Of a stretch of 64,000 nt of DNA, positions 1 through 12,700 are shown piece by piece; position 1 is the stretch's first letter; every line of letters starts with the position of its first letter. Both the position numbers and the translations under genes were made by a program. Location: contig JALUTQ010000041.1 in the NCBI GenBank assembly GCA_032718865.1, positions 1,302,001-1,366,000 of the forward strand. Reading direction: 5' to 3'. Source of the stretch: Tilletia caries (lineage: Eukaryota > Basidiomycota > Exobasidiomycetes > Tilletiales > Tilletiaceae). The notes beneath the pieces were generated by a model. The model was not told the origin of the DNA. It ran no database searches and was given only the letters and a program-made list of their open reading frames with translations.

Positions 1-1757
1 CGGCCACTCCAAGCCCATCAACGCCGTCGCGCTCAAACCCCAACGACCCTTCCGCGCAGTCACCGCCTCCGACGACAGTTCCCTCGTCTTCTACCACGGC
101 GTGCCCTTCAAGTACAATGCCACTCTCACCACCCACTCCCGCTTCGTACAGGACGTGAGCTACGCGCCGAACGGCGAGCGCTTCGTCAGTGCGGGCTCCG
201 ACGGCAAGGTCTTTGTTTATGATGGCAAGAGCGGGGAGACTCTATTTGAGTTGGTGGGGGCCGACGGCGCAGGCGCGGCGCATTCAGGCACCATCTTTGC
301 TGTTGACTTCGCTCAGGACTCCAAGAGGATCGTCACCGCTTCTGCGGACGGGACGGTGAAAGTATGGGACATCGATGCACGCACTTTGCTCGCCTCCTTC
401 GATTTCAACGGGAAGAACGACCTCGGTTCGTCGAATGCCGCCGGCGGTGCAGGTGCCGTCGCGGTCGATCAGCAGGTCGGCGTCACCTGGTTGAGCGGGC
501 TCGATGGGTTCGCAAGTGTCAGTCTTGGGGGCGAGATCAACCTCGTCAGCGGGGTTGGACAGGGCTCGGCCGGCTCCGGGGCGAAGATGAGCAAGTTGCA
601 CGGGGCCTGCGCGAGTATTACCTCTCTTGTCAAATTCACCAACGGTCTCCTCGCGGGCACCTTTGACGGACGGGTACTTGCGTACGACGGACAGGGCACC
701 GCCTCCCTCGTCCAGGGTCCCCGACACGCCAGTGCCGTCTCCGCCCTCGTCCCCGGGCCCTCAAACTCGATCATCTCCATCGGGATGGACGAGACGCTCC
801 GGGTGATCGCGTCCGAGGGGAGCTATGCCTCCTCATTCCCCTCAGCGGGAACGACGGGCTACCCGAAGTTCTTGAGCGCGGCTGGCGCGAAGGGACCTGT
901 GTTTGTAGGCACGGCTTCCGGGATCGACATCTTCCTTTCCCTGCCTTCGTCCGCGAGTAAGACGCACGTCCCGCAGAAGTACACCATCGCCTCCCTTGCT
1001 GCTTCACCGGACACCCTCGCTGTGGGCGCCGAGGATGGGAAGGTGTACCTCTACTCCTATTCCGCCGGCGGGTCGAGTTTGAGCGAGGTCAAGCAGTTGG
1101 CCAGACAGGCTGCTATTTCTGCCTTGGTGTTCTCGGATGATGGGAAGCTGTTGGCCGTCGGTGAGGGTAACGGCAAGATTACCGTGTACGACACGGCGGA
1201 CTGGAGTGTGAGTGAAATTATCTCCCCCGCTTCTGAAGGTTTGAAGACGCATGTAGACGGAAACTTTCATCATGCTGACTTTTTCTCTTTCGATGTTTTA
1301 CAGGTCAAGACTTCCGCTTGGACCTTCCACACCGCCCGAGTGCAGACGATCCAATTCTCTCCGGACAACACGCATGCCATCAGTGGTTCTCTGTGAGTAG
1401 TTCGTGGCATGTATATGTCCCCGTCGCCCACCACACATGGAGCGACAAGGCCCACTGACACGAGAGAGCTCGTTTTTTTCCTCTCTTCCAATCCAAAAAC
1501 ACATTAGCGACACGCACGTCTACGTCTGGTCCGTCGTCAAGCCGATGAAGAGGATCCAGGTGGCAAAGGCACACGCCAACGGTGTCACGGCCGTCTGTTG
1601 GCTCGACGATTCGTCGTTTGCAAGCGCGGGCGCGGACGCGTGTATCAAGGTCGTGAGTGGGCTGTTCCTGCTGTTCCGCGTGAGAACTTGGAGGCAAGAA
1701 CTGACTGGCGGTCTTCCTTTTCTTCCTTTTTAGTGGGATGTCAAGAAGTATCAGTAG
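1..1757 (+). CDS. AIP1: Actin-interacting protein 1 (WD40), 3' part
   Basis: WD40 double beta-propeller protein that works with cofilin to disassemble actin filaments in the cytoplasm and cortical patches. The window opens inside the gene, in the family signature GHSKxIN..KPxRPFR..T.SDD...FYxG, followed by the typical H.RFVQDV and DGKVFVYDGKSGE blocks. This pattern is specific to Aip1 rather than generic WD40. Four exons are inferred: start-1207, 1304-1392, 1508-1652 and 1734-1757. Each is bounded by GTGAGT...AG, and joining them gives an uninterrupted frame that ends in WDVKKYQ and a TAG stop, the usual Aip1 C terminus. The start codon lies upstream of the window. The gene converges with the dehydrogenase gene 186 bp away. 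Nothing looks broken. Confidence 0.93.
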
Positions 1758-1943
1758 AGTCATTTTGGGTAAACATGTGAACAGGCGGATGAGGGTGCGC
1801 CAGGCGCGTCCCTTGGAGGAGCCTCAGTTACGGAACGAACGTACATATGAAACAGACTTTGATTCAACGTAAACACGAGTACGAGTGGGGCCTTAAATAA
1901 CAGACATTGAACTTACGAGTATGTGAACACTTCGCGCGGTAAA
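1758..1943. other. Convergent intergenic spacer
   Basis: Short spacer between the stop codons of AIP1 (+) and the dehydrogenase (-). It must hold both 3' ends. AT-rich runs such as the stretch near 1893-1900 could serve as polyadenylation signals. No gene is seen. Confidence 0.6.
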
Positions 1944-2895
1944 TCACCACTTCTCGGTGCCTGGCCGAATGTCGATCTCGTGTGTGAAGGCGTTCCGAGG
2001 CTGCTGAGCGAGCGCAAAGTACGTCTCCGCAATATCGTCCGGGTTCAGCCAGTCCTGCTCATTCTTGGGCCCGTTACCGATCATCTTGAGAGTGCGCTCG
2101 GTGCGGATGATGCCGTCTACCAAGATATGCGCGACGTGAATGCCATCGGGACCAAACTCGCGCGCGATGCTCTGCGTCAGCCCGCGCACTCCGAATTTGG
2201 CAGCTGCGAAGGCGCCAAAGTTGGCGGAGCCGCGCATGCCCGCTGATGCACCGGTCACGAACAGGAATCCGGCGGCTGTGGAGCTAGGCGCTTCGGAAGG
2301 AGGGTAGGCAGCTGGGAAACCCGGTCGGGCTTTCAGCGCCCCAATCAACGCTTGTCCGAAGTTGAGCAAGCCCATCACCTGGCCGTCAAACATGGAGCGC
2401 ACGTCGTCCTCGGTCGTGTCAAAGAAGGGAGCGCGGAAGAAGCTGGTCGTGTTGAAGACGCCGCCGTGGAGCTGGGCGTCGGCGCCCCATGCGCTCGCCG
2501 CTTTCGCAATGGCCGAGCGCACGGAGGCCGCGTCGGTCGCGTCGGCTGCGAACGCTTGGGCGCGCGTTGCAGGGGTGATGTTCGGGTTGTTCGCGTTGAT
2601 CGAGTCTACGAGCGGTTGCAGGTTGGACAGGCTGCGGCTGATGAGGCCGACGGGGTGGCCTGACTGCGCGAAGCGCTTCGCAACGGAGAAGCCTGGAGAG
2701 GAGAGGGGGGGGGGATTATCCATTGACAATGTGGTAAAAGGAAGAAAACATGGGTGATGTCAGGGAATGTGCACAGAACCCCCCCCCCCGGGGCCAGGGC
2801 TTTGAGCGCAGACTATGCTCACCTGTTCCGGGTCCTGCGCCGATGACAAGGACGATCTGGCGGGCGGCGAGGGATGCTGCGGATGTGGAGCTCAT
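1944..2895 (-). CDS. Short-chain dehydrogenase/reductase, Tyr-less catalytic motif
   Basis: NAD(P)-dependent SDR-fold protein of about 270 residues. There are two exons: 2895-2823 (ATG at 2895) and 2692-1944. The 130-nt intron starts GTGAGC and ends in CAG. Splicing rebuilds the Rossmann motif GAGPGTGFS near residues 19-27. Later blocks include the VTGASAGMRG strand with the usual Ser region, and AREFGPDGIHVAHILVDG near the C terminus. The active-site YxxxK is FAAAK here: Lys is kept but Tyr is Phe. Some known SDR subfamilies also lack this Tyr, so the protein may be an atypical oxidoreductase or a non-catalytic member; the substrate is unknown. It is divergently transcribed from the 7TM gene at 3772. 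A poly-C/poly-G run in the intron (about 2705-2790) looks slippery but does not affect coding. Confidence 0.85.
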
Positions 2896-3771
2896 CGTTT
2901 CGACCTGGTGCGGAGTTGAGATTGGAAGGTTAAGGAAAGCGTGGACGGTGTGAGATGTGAGCAAGAAGAAGGAAGTACAACATTACATATTCGGGAAGCC
3001 GTACCTCGCTACTTACCACTTGCACCCCCCTTGCACATCGTGCGTATGTGCACTATAGCGCATACATAAGTACCGTAGGTTCCCCTCAATAAGGAGGCTG
3101 GATCCAACATCCAACATCTCATACATATCTCATCGTCGCTCATCGCTCTCCCCTCCGGCGGTCTTCACGAAGATCTGCGACATCCTCCCCAGCCAAAATG
3201 TCTCTCACCTTCACTCATCAGCGCATCAGCCGACTTGAAACTGTCTCTCCACCTGCCTCCTGAGATCTGAGATCTGAGATCCTGACTTTAGCGCCTGAGA
3301 CATTCCGCATCTCTCCCTCACTCGGTGTGCACCGTGCACCCCCATTCACCGTTCACGTCTTCCGATTCGCGCGCAGATTCTTTTCGACCCGTCGACGGTC
3401 AAACATCTCAACAACCTTAGCCTGCCAGAGTGCCGCCGTGCGTCAGCTTCCAGCTGGTGTGCGTGGCGAAGTCGCAGTGCACGGTTCCCTGATCCCTTGT
3501 TCAAGCTTCAAGATCGCGTTCGGAGCACAAAGCATTCCCCTCCTTGCATATTGAAGATCCCCTTAATTGTCGAACATGGATCACTCACTACTCACTTCTA
3601 CAACTTATAAGTCTTCGTCGCTTCATCGTCGAGGTGAGCATTCTCTGCCCATGAGATTCTGTCTACACCCCTACCGCACTCACGGAACGAATCTAAGTGC
3701 CTTCCCCTCCAGTTCGGGCTTGAACCAACACATAGACACTCCCTGTCCCACTCGAGAACTCTACAGGGATC
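2896..3771. promoter_or_regulatory. Divergent promoter region and 5' UTRs
   Basis: An 876-bp non-coding interval between the dehydrogenase start (-) and the 7TM gene start (+). It includes CT-rich stretches typical of fungal 5' leaders upstream of 3772 and a small GAGATCT triplication near 3262-3285. No conserved operator is recognised. Confidence 0.5.
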
Positions 3772-6700
3772 ATGGACCTCTACGCTCGCTTTGACCTTCC
3801 TCCGCCTCCGCCCCCGACTGTCTTCTCTCGGGACCACACCGACGGCCGAGCTCGAATGCCCAACTTCGCCAGCGTCGACGAGGTCTCGAAATTCGTCGAC
3901 GCTTCAAGACTCTGGCGCCATTCAAGAGGTGCCAATGCCTTCCTCATATTTGGGACAGCATACCTCCTGGTCATCTCCTTGCTCGTGGCTGCCGGCATCC
4001 TGCACAAGATCTACAAGCGGTCCTTCTGGGTCTTTCGTATTGTCCCACGCGGCCAAACCAATATTCTCATCCCCAACGTGCACAACTCGTGGGCCCTATT
4101 CGTCACCCCCTACTTGTGTATCCTGGCGGCTTCCTCCATCGCGCACATCATCGGCGATGCTCGGGACGAGCCGGTGGTCAACATCAGCCTCTGGATCAGC
4201 ATCATGTGGTTTCCAGGGATCTTTGCTATCTGGTATCAGGCATGGGGCCTCATAGCAGCCCGACTCGGCGACGGAACGGCTGCGATCGACGAGGCCTTGT
4301 TCGCTCAGTTCCGGTTCTCAGTGAGTATAACGTCCTGTGCACAGCGTGTGCAGTGAGGGTTGGGTTAGAGCACTTGGTGCTCGCACGTCGGTGCAAGTCC
4401 GACCCGGAGCGTACCCGACTGCGATAGCCCGCCGGGCGCGGACTGCCACGACGTGAACCCCCTCAGACGCACACGGTGGGCGAGAGCAGTGGCCGGTCGC
4501 ACTGATGAAATGGATGGAACATGGAAGTCTGTATTGCGACTGCGATCTGGGATCTCAGCGGAGCGATGGATGAGTAGTGGGTGATGGGTGCCTGACCGAC
4601 GGGGGATGAAGTGAGATGGTGATGAGATCTGGTGATGAGGTGCCCTGGCGCAGTGGCGGATGGCGCCCGGCAAGATGGAAATGAGATGTCCTACTCGCGT
4701 GCATGCCGGCTGCCGTGCACGAATGGAAAATGAGACGGCCGCACGGCGCCAAGCCCTCGATGGCCGTCAACCATAGAACAAATCGGCAGGGTCCAAGTCG
4801 CCAAACGTTGATGCCTGCCGCGCATAGATGTCGCGGAGGTACAGAAGGTACGCCTCCGACTGCCAGCCCCCGCGAGTCCGAATCTCATCTAGCTGTCGAC
4901 CAGCCGTAAAGAAAAGGGTCGCTCCTCCGATCCGGAAGCAGTGGCCGGTGATCGGCTCGCGTTGAGCTGCTGCGAGCCACTCGTTGACTGTGCGGACGAG
5001 AAAGCTGTCGGTGAGCTCCTGTCGAGAGCCAGATGTGCCGATGTATGAGAACGCGCCTATTGTGCTGGCGTCCTCGCCTTGACGTGGCGCATTGAGAGCT
5101 TGGTGTCTGTGAACTGCCGCTACTGGGCATAATGATGACATGTGACGCTGCTCGGGTGCGATGCGGTCAAATCCAGCGGTCCCGCGCACCTTCTCCGTGG
5201 GTAACGCCAAGATGACGGACGCAGGTCCTCCGACCTTGAAGGGAGGTTGATGAACAAGATGAGCCCACAGCGCACGATCGCGGGGCGGGTTGGAGGCACT
5301 GCGGACGGATACCTCGCCCGGTCGGCTCATAGTATGCTAGTGTAGCTAATGAGAAATGAGATTCACCTGTATGCAAGTGCGGAAAAAGGAGCGGAACTAA
5401 TGAGTCAGAACCTACTTCGGCTAAGGGGCGATTCCAACGCGTCCGGAGCGTTTTAAGGAATGCGGACCCTTGAGCCGGATAGTCGAGACTATGCTAGTAG
5501 GAAGATCTGAGTGAAAAGCTGTGGATTTCTCTATAGGTACAATGGGGAGGAGCCGTTTTATAGGCGGGGGAATTGGAGCATGAAAGGAGAAGAGAGAAGT
5601 GCCACGACGTTGCGTAATGATCTGGGAGCCGAGAAGAGGAGACGCGTGGCGCGAGCACGTGACGCGAGCGCGGGAAAGCGAACTGAGAAAAGTGAGTCTG
5701 AGGAGTCTGGAGTCTGAGAAGTCTGGAATCTACTAGTGAGGATTGAGAGCCGAGTCTGGAGTCGAGTCTGAGCCATCCAGCACATCCCCACCGCCGGAAG
5801 CTGACCGACCCGGGTCAGGCACGAGTCGGGAGAGCGCGTCGACGTTGTTGTGACGCGGTCCCGGGCGGTAAACGAACCGCAGGTTGGTAAGGTGGGGAAG
5901 GAGGAGGGCCCGGCAGCGGGAGATGGTCGGGCCGTAATGCACAGCGTTCTGAGACTGCAACATCTTCTCCATGGGCGAGTGGTCAGTAATGACCGTGACC
6001 GAGGCCCCCTCAAGCAAATGCGCCAGCTTGGAATACGCCCAGGCGAGACAGGAAAGTTCGAGCTCGCTGGCGACAAACTTTTGTTCGCCCGGCGTCGTCA
6101 GGCGTGAGAGGAACGCCACGGGCCGCTCGACTAGACGAACCGGGCGGCCATCAATGACCATCGACCGCGGTCGAACGAGCGGGCCCCGCAACGCAGCCAG
6201 GAGCTCCGGGTCGTCCGTCGTGAGAGTCCCCAGGTCGAAGTCCCGGAGACCAACAGGGGGCCGACGAGCACGAGCGGGCGACGCCAAAGGAGCACAATCC
6301 GTCGCGGCCGCCAAGTCGGAAAGCACGACGGGTTCGATCGTCGGCGAGGCACAGGCTGACGGCGAACCCGAGACAGGAACGTCGGTGCGGGCCGGAGGAG
6401 GAGTGCCGACACGGTCGAGTACGAAGGGATCAGGATCGGTCGGCACGAGGTCGAGCTGTTCGACGTTCATCACCGGGTCGATGGCGACGCCCTCAGGCAA
6501 CGACAGCCGCACACGGTGCGGGGATAACACCTCGTCCACGACGAACGGCCCACTCTTCCGAGCATCGAGCTTGGACCCAATCGCGCCCGGAATCGGTCGG
6601 TCCACCAGCCGAACAAACACGCGGTCACCGACCGCAATCTCCGGCAGGGGAGCCCGGCGAGCATCGTACCGGCGTTTCTGCTCACGGCGCGCCGAAACGA

Positions 6701-9700
6701 TAGCCGCCCGAGCATCCTCGAGTCGCTCGCTCGCAGCCGCCAAGCGTTCCGGGAACGAGGCCACGCCGAGGTGCTCAGCGTCATCGAAAACGGCATGAAC
6801 GATCGACGGATGGGACACAAAGACGAGGTCGAACGGACGCACGCCGGTCGATACCGCAGGGGAGGAGTTCATCGCGAGTTCAGCCGCAGGCAAGGCGCGT
6901 TTGTCCCAGTGGGCCACCGAATCCACAGAGAGCGCCTGCAGGACCTTCTGCACCGTCTGGATCGAGCGTTCTACAGCGTTGGCTTGCTGATGGTATGGTG
7001 TCGACGGGGTGAGTTCCGCACCCAAAGAGGAAGCCAGCGCGCTCATCCGGGCCCCGGTCATTCGTGCCTCGGAATCACTGACAATCCGTTGTGGTCTCCA
7101 CCCCATGCGCAGGACACGGTCGCTGACGATGGCTGCAATCCCATCAGCGGTCACGGTATGGTGACAAGGCGTGAGGAGGACCATGCGCGAGAAGGTGTCC
7201 AGAATCGCGAGCGCAGCATCGTTTCCGGACCGAGACAGTGGCAGACCCAGGATCAGGTCGATCGAGATGCGCTCGAACGGAGCCGACGCATCGTTGTCGA
7301 TGTCGAGGCGGCCGGTCTTCGGCACCGACTTGATCCGTTGGCAGACGGCACAATGTTTAACCCAGGCGCGAACCGCCGTGGACAGCGAGGGTCGCCAAAA
7401 CCGCCGGCTGACGGACAGGAACGTTTTCACGAAGCCAAAGTGGCCCGTCCCATCGTGTGCCGCCCGCAGGATGGTAGGCAAGCCCGCCTCCGGCAACGCC
7501 AGCTTGTCATCCGCACGACGAATAAGGACCCCATCCCGAAGCACCCACTCAGGAAGGGAATCCGCCGACGACTGTAGTGCACGCAGCATGGGCCCAAACA
7601 CTCGGTCATCCGACAGCCACTGCGTCCAGCGAGAGCGGGCCACGGACGGGGGAAGAAGGGGAACCGCCAAGTGGGCGAGAGTGGCGTCGGACGAGGACAC
7701 CGGCACGGGATCCCGATTGTCGTCCTCGATGCAGACCTGGTGGAGAATGGCAGCGAAGGCATCCTTACTGGCGTCCACGTACAAGATGTACGGGTGGGCG
7801 GGATTAGGATGAGCGAGGACGGGCGGCCGACTGATAGCGGCCTTGAGGGCATCGAAGCTGCGCTGCTGCGCATCAGCCCAGGGAATGGACACACGAGATG
7901 CCACGGCCGTCTTGCCGTCCACACTGACAAGGCGCGACTGGCCGTCCGTCGTCTCATACCGCCACCCCCGAAGCAAGCACGTAAGGGGCGCGGCCACTTC
8001 TGCGAACTTGTGAACGAAAGCGCGATAGTAGCCGAAGAGACCGAGGACGTGGTAAAGGGCCTGCAAAGTGGAAGGCCGAGCCAGCTCTGCGACCGCCGAT
8101 GCGCGTTCCTTCCACACAGCAACGCCAGCCCCGGAGACCTTCCGTCCCAGCAGCACCAACGACGATATAGCGAACGTACACTTCGCTGGGCTGAACTTGA
8201 GCCCAACCCGTTCCGCGGACGTCAGCAAGGTGTCCAGCGCGCCAGGTGTTCCTCGAGGGTAGCGGTGGCCACGACCGCATCGTCAATGTAGACGACGGCC
8301 TGCTGCCATCGCAAGGGCCCGAGGACGTGATCCATCAGGCGTTGGAACACCGATGGGGCATTCCGCAACCCAAAGGGGACCATCTTATACTGAAAGAGGC
8401 CCCGATGGCATACAAATGCCGTCTTCCAACGGTCCTCTTCGCGGACACCGAGCTGGTGGTACCCCCGAATGGCGTCCAGGGCGGAGAACCATTTCTTTCC
8501 CGACAGCGTCTGGAAGACGGAGTCAATCGTCGGCAAGGGGTACCGGTCTGGGATGGTGTGTGTGTTGATTTGCCGGTAGTCGACGCAGAAGCGCCATTTG
8601 GACAGCTGCTTCACCATCAAGACCGGGAAGGACACGGAGCTTTGAGAGGGCTCGATGACATCCCAGTCAAGGAGTTGGTCGATGGCCGCATCCATGGCTT
8701 GACGCTTCTCCGGGCTGGCTCGGCGAGGGGCTTCCGGACGGAGATTGGTGTCGGGACGAAGGGAGATCGCCATATCGAACCCGACGACACGACCCGGGCG
8801 ACCGTCCAGGGCAAACGCAGCGTGGTGGCGACGGAGCAACGCGAGAACCTCGGGAGGCGCCGTGCCGGACGAGTCCACGCCAATGCGGAAGGCATCGTCG
8901 AACACCGACGTGGTTGCGTCCTGGATTAACGCATTGTCCACGTCCTCCGTACCGGCGAACACGTCCAACGGAACGCCCGGAGCGGAATCGAGATCCGCCG
9001 ATGCCGACGCGTCGGTCGCAGCCGACGAGGATTCCGCAACGTGAGAAGCAGCCGTGAGCTGGAACACCTCCCCAGACGCGCGGGCGACATCCCCGACGCG
9101 CGCCGCGACCGCGTCCGCAATCACGGTGCCTTTGCCGAGCAGGTGAGCAGACGACCCGTAGTTGCCAAGCAGCACAAACGCCCGTGGCTGATGAACCATA
9201 ACGCCGGCGGGACCGGCGAGCCGAACGGACTCGTCAGGAGACACCGCAAGGCGAGGCAGAACGGCGTAATCGACACCCGGCGCCAGCGAAGAAGCACCAA
9301 CGGGCACCCACGCCTGAAAACCGGGCTCCAGCACGACGTCCTCCGCGGCTACCAATGGCAGATCGGTGATTGGTGGACCGTCCACGCGCTCGGAAACGGC
9401 AAAGGTGAAGTGACCCACACGGGCACGACCTCGGGCGGGGGAGATGGACACGTCGTGGCCCGCAATAAAGTCCTGGCCCAAACAAAGACCGGGCGCAAAA
9501 CGGGGAAGAACGTGGAAGTCGTGTTGGAACTCCAGGGCGACGTGGGTTCCGTGGATGTCCGTTCCATCGATGAACGCCGTCAACGTCGTCCAGCCCATCG
9601 TGCGCGTATCCCCGAGGCCATGAACCGCCATGGACGCACCGTATGGCCGACCACCGAGCCGAGACAGCAGACCAGCGTCGATGACGGACAGGGAGGCGCC

Positions 9701-12700
9701 AGTGTCAAGAGCGACGACAAAGTCCGACTATCGGTCCCATTGACTCGGACATGGACGGTAAGGGGGACATGGTTGCGGTACCCGGTGCCGCTCCCGGTGG
9801 CCGTCATAGAAGGTAGAGGCACAACGTTACCGTACCTTCGAGTGTCTTGAGCAAGCGGGGGTCGTTTCTCGTTGACGTTCATTGATCGCTCCTCATGAAA
9901 AATGGATCGATCGACGAAATGCAGACAGGCAGCTTCGGAAAATGGAAGTGGTGTGAAATTTGACACGGCGGACGCAATGCCAGGCCCGTGTTTGGTCTAC
10001 AGGAGAGGAACAAAGAGAGGCTACATGAGAATCGGTACATCACAGAAGCAGGAGTGGCTCAGAGTCAGCCACTCACGGAGGGGGAAGGTTCTGAAAGCGG
10101 AAACAAAGGCCCTTCTTCCTCCACAAAACTCTTCTCCCGACCCGACTCCGACTCAGGTCGCACAGCAGCGAGTTCCTCCACCCCGTCCGGAGGATGAGGG
10201 GGAGGCCGCAAGGCGTTGATAGCCGCGGGCACGTGTTGTAGTTTAGAGTCGTTGCGGACTAGCTGAAATCCTCCGGTCTCGCATCCTGAGCCTCGCCGGT
10301 GTAAAGCACCGGGTAGTCGTCGTCGCCTGGCCAGACCTCCAGCATGCGAATCTGGGCCGGGGACGCGACAAGGTAGGAGTGCTCGAAGTTGAAGTGGTCT
10401 TGCCCGCACCGACCGCATGGGCGATTGAGCTCCATGGGCTCGTTGGTGTCGGGGCGTCGGTAGACCCGCTTCTTCCCGTTGGCGGCGGGTGTAATGCGAG
10501 AGGGGTCGTACGTGCCCGCGAGGCCGAAGGCGCTCGTAGGGGTGCGTGGAGAAGATTGGGCGGCTGCCGGCGGTGCCGGAGCCGAGGCAGAGCGCGCCAT
10601 GGCAGGCGGAGTCCACGAAGATGACGCCGACGACTTGGCCGACGCGATCTTGGGCGCTACCGGTGTGGAGGCAGCGGCGGGAGTCTTGAGAGCCGGGTAC
10701 ATGAGCACCCACTCGGGCTCATACGCCGCGATTTGCGAGCGCAAAGTATCGATCGTCGCCCCTTTATTGGGGACGCGAAGCATGGTTCGGAAGGACACGG
10801 GGAAGCCGGCGCGGATGTCCTCGACCAACCGCTCCTCGGACTGATCGAAACCCCAGGCGTGACGTAGGAGGCGCAGCTTCTGGTAATAGTAGGCGTTGGC
10901 AGTCTCAAGAGCGGGACGCCAAGCACGGTCGTGAGCCTCGGTGCGGAGCGCGGAGACGTTGATCGGAAAGGCGAGCCGGAGAGCCTCGATCCACCGGGCG
11001 ACCGAGGTGAGCGCATCGGACTCGGCATCCGGGAGACTCTCGTGCCATGCGGCAGCATCGCCCTTGAGGACCAGCGGCAAGGCCCGGACGACGGCGCTTT
11101 GCCAGGCGTCGCGGCGATCCGAACGAGCCACGTCCCGAATCCGACTGAGAAACGCCTCAAGCTCGGACGACTTGCCATCGAAGCCAGGACCGAAGTTGTC
11201 GGTCTTGCACGAGACGGAGCCAACGTATGGTGTGGTGGTGGGGTTGGGAGCGCGGTAGGTGGAGTGGCACGGTGTTCCTTGCTGGTGTCGGCACCCACCT
11301 CCGAGGAGTCGGCCCAACCATCCGACCGACGCGAGCCTCGTCCGTCCTCGCCCATCTCGACTTCCTGCAGAGCAGCGTCCGAGTCGGCGACCGCGTCGAA
11401 GGTCTGACGGACAGAGCCGCCGAGCAGACCAGCAATTCGGCGGAATGCGATCTTGTCGGTGATATCGAGTTCCCGGAAGGTGTGCACCTGCGGGGGCTTG
11501 AAGGCTTGAGGGGTTATGGTGGGCGAAGAGGAACGAGCAGCAGCTCAGACGGGGCGCGGCGGTGGTGCCGAACTAGGCGTGGCGCGAAGAGTGAGGTGAG
11601 GGGGGGGGAGAGCGAGCGCGCGCCTTTCCCGAAGCGGTCGTGAGAACCGGAGGTTGTGGGGTTGTGTTGGCGGGGTCCTCCTCGACAGCAGGTGCGCCCG
11701 TGGACTCGGTGGCGTCCTCGGTGGCCCAATGCTCGACGGCGTCCACCCGCCCCACCACGGTGTCCATCCGCTCGTCGATCCGTTGGAGGGAGCGTCGGAA
11801 ACCCGCCATGTGCTCGTCCTTCGTCGACCTGCTCGATCATGCTGAGGAATGGGAGGAGAGTGTGAAAGGTGCCAAAAGCCGCAAATCGATTGCGACTCGA
11901 GTGCGAGACCAGGGCAACCATGCAAAAGCGCAGGAAGCTCGACGCGCCGCAGGTGCCAGTGAGGGAGGAACAGAGATGGACCGAGCGACACGCCATCTGC
12001 GCTTATGCTGTGGATGATCCAGGCGCACCAAGGGCAAGACGGGAGAACGAGGTCTCGATTGGAAGCGTTGATGTGTGGACCACGAGCGAGGCAGTTGTGG
12101 GTTGTGTGTCCATGAGGAGAGGGGCGAGCAATTCCACGTGTTGGCGCAAATAAAGGCGCCAAGCGTCACTCGACCATCGGCCATGAAGACGCACAGTGTC
12201 GATTGGAACACCGCGGAGGAGAAACTCCGTGCAACCACCAATCCGCAGGCCATGTCCCTTCATGTTGATCGTGATGACACCTACGCCGCGAAGAATGTCG
12301 TTGACGCGGCGAAGGAACGCCGTGCGAGTAAGTGGAGTGATTCTATGACGGCACGAAAACCAAACAGATGGGTGGAAGAGGCGGGCCGATTGACCTCGAT
12401 ATGATTCCGTAGAGCGCGTACCGGACACGGAGACCCTGTTTGAGGGGCGAGGACGAGTTTTTCGCCGTTGGGTTGGGTTTTCGTCCAGGGTAGAGAAATT
12501 ACTGCGACAACCACGTGTGGTGCCGATCGACTTACGGCTTCCCAAGCCAGACGAGACCCAGATGGATGCTTCCGCTCGGAATAACCGTCCTTGTCTTTGA
12601 TAAGCAGTTCCCCAAGCCGTGCCAGGCCCCAGAACGCGGTGAGGAGAGCGGCCCAAACAGCTGCGTCGAAAGGATCGCTGAGATCGAGATGATTATGGAC

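Noticed and set aside
4360..4425. tRNA-like stretch (GGTTAGAGCAC...GTCGGTGCAAGTCCGAC) between the 7TM donor site and the DIRS-1 tail
   Set aside because: It has a good T-arm-like hairpin and a GAGCAC/GTGCTC hairpin, but the space between them is too short for an anticodon arm and no acceptor stem forms.
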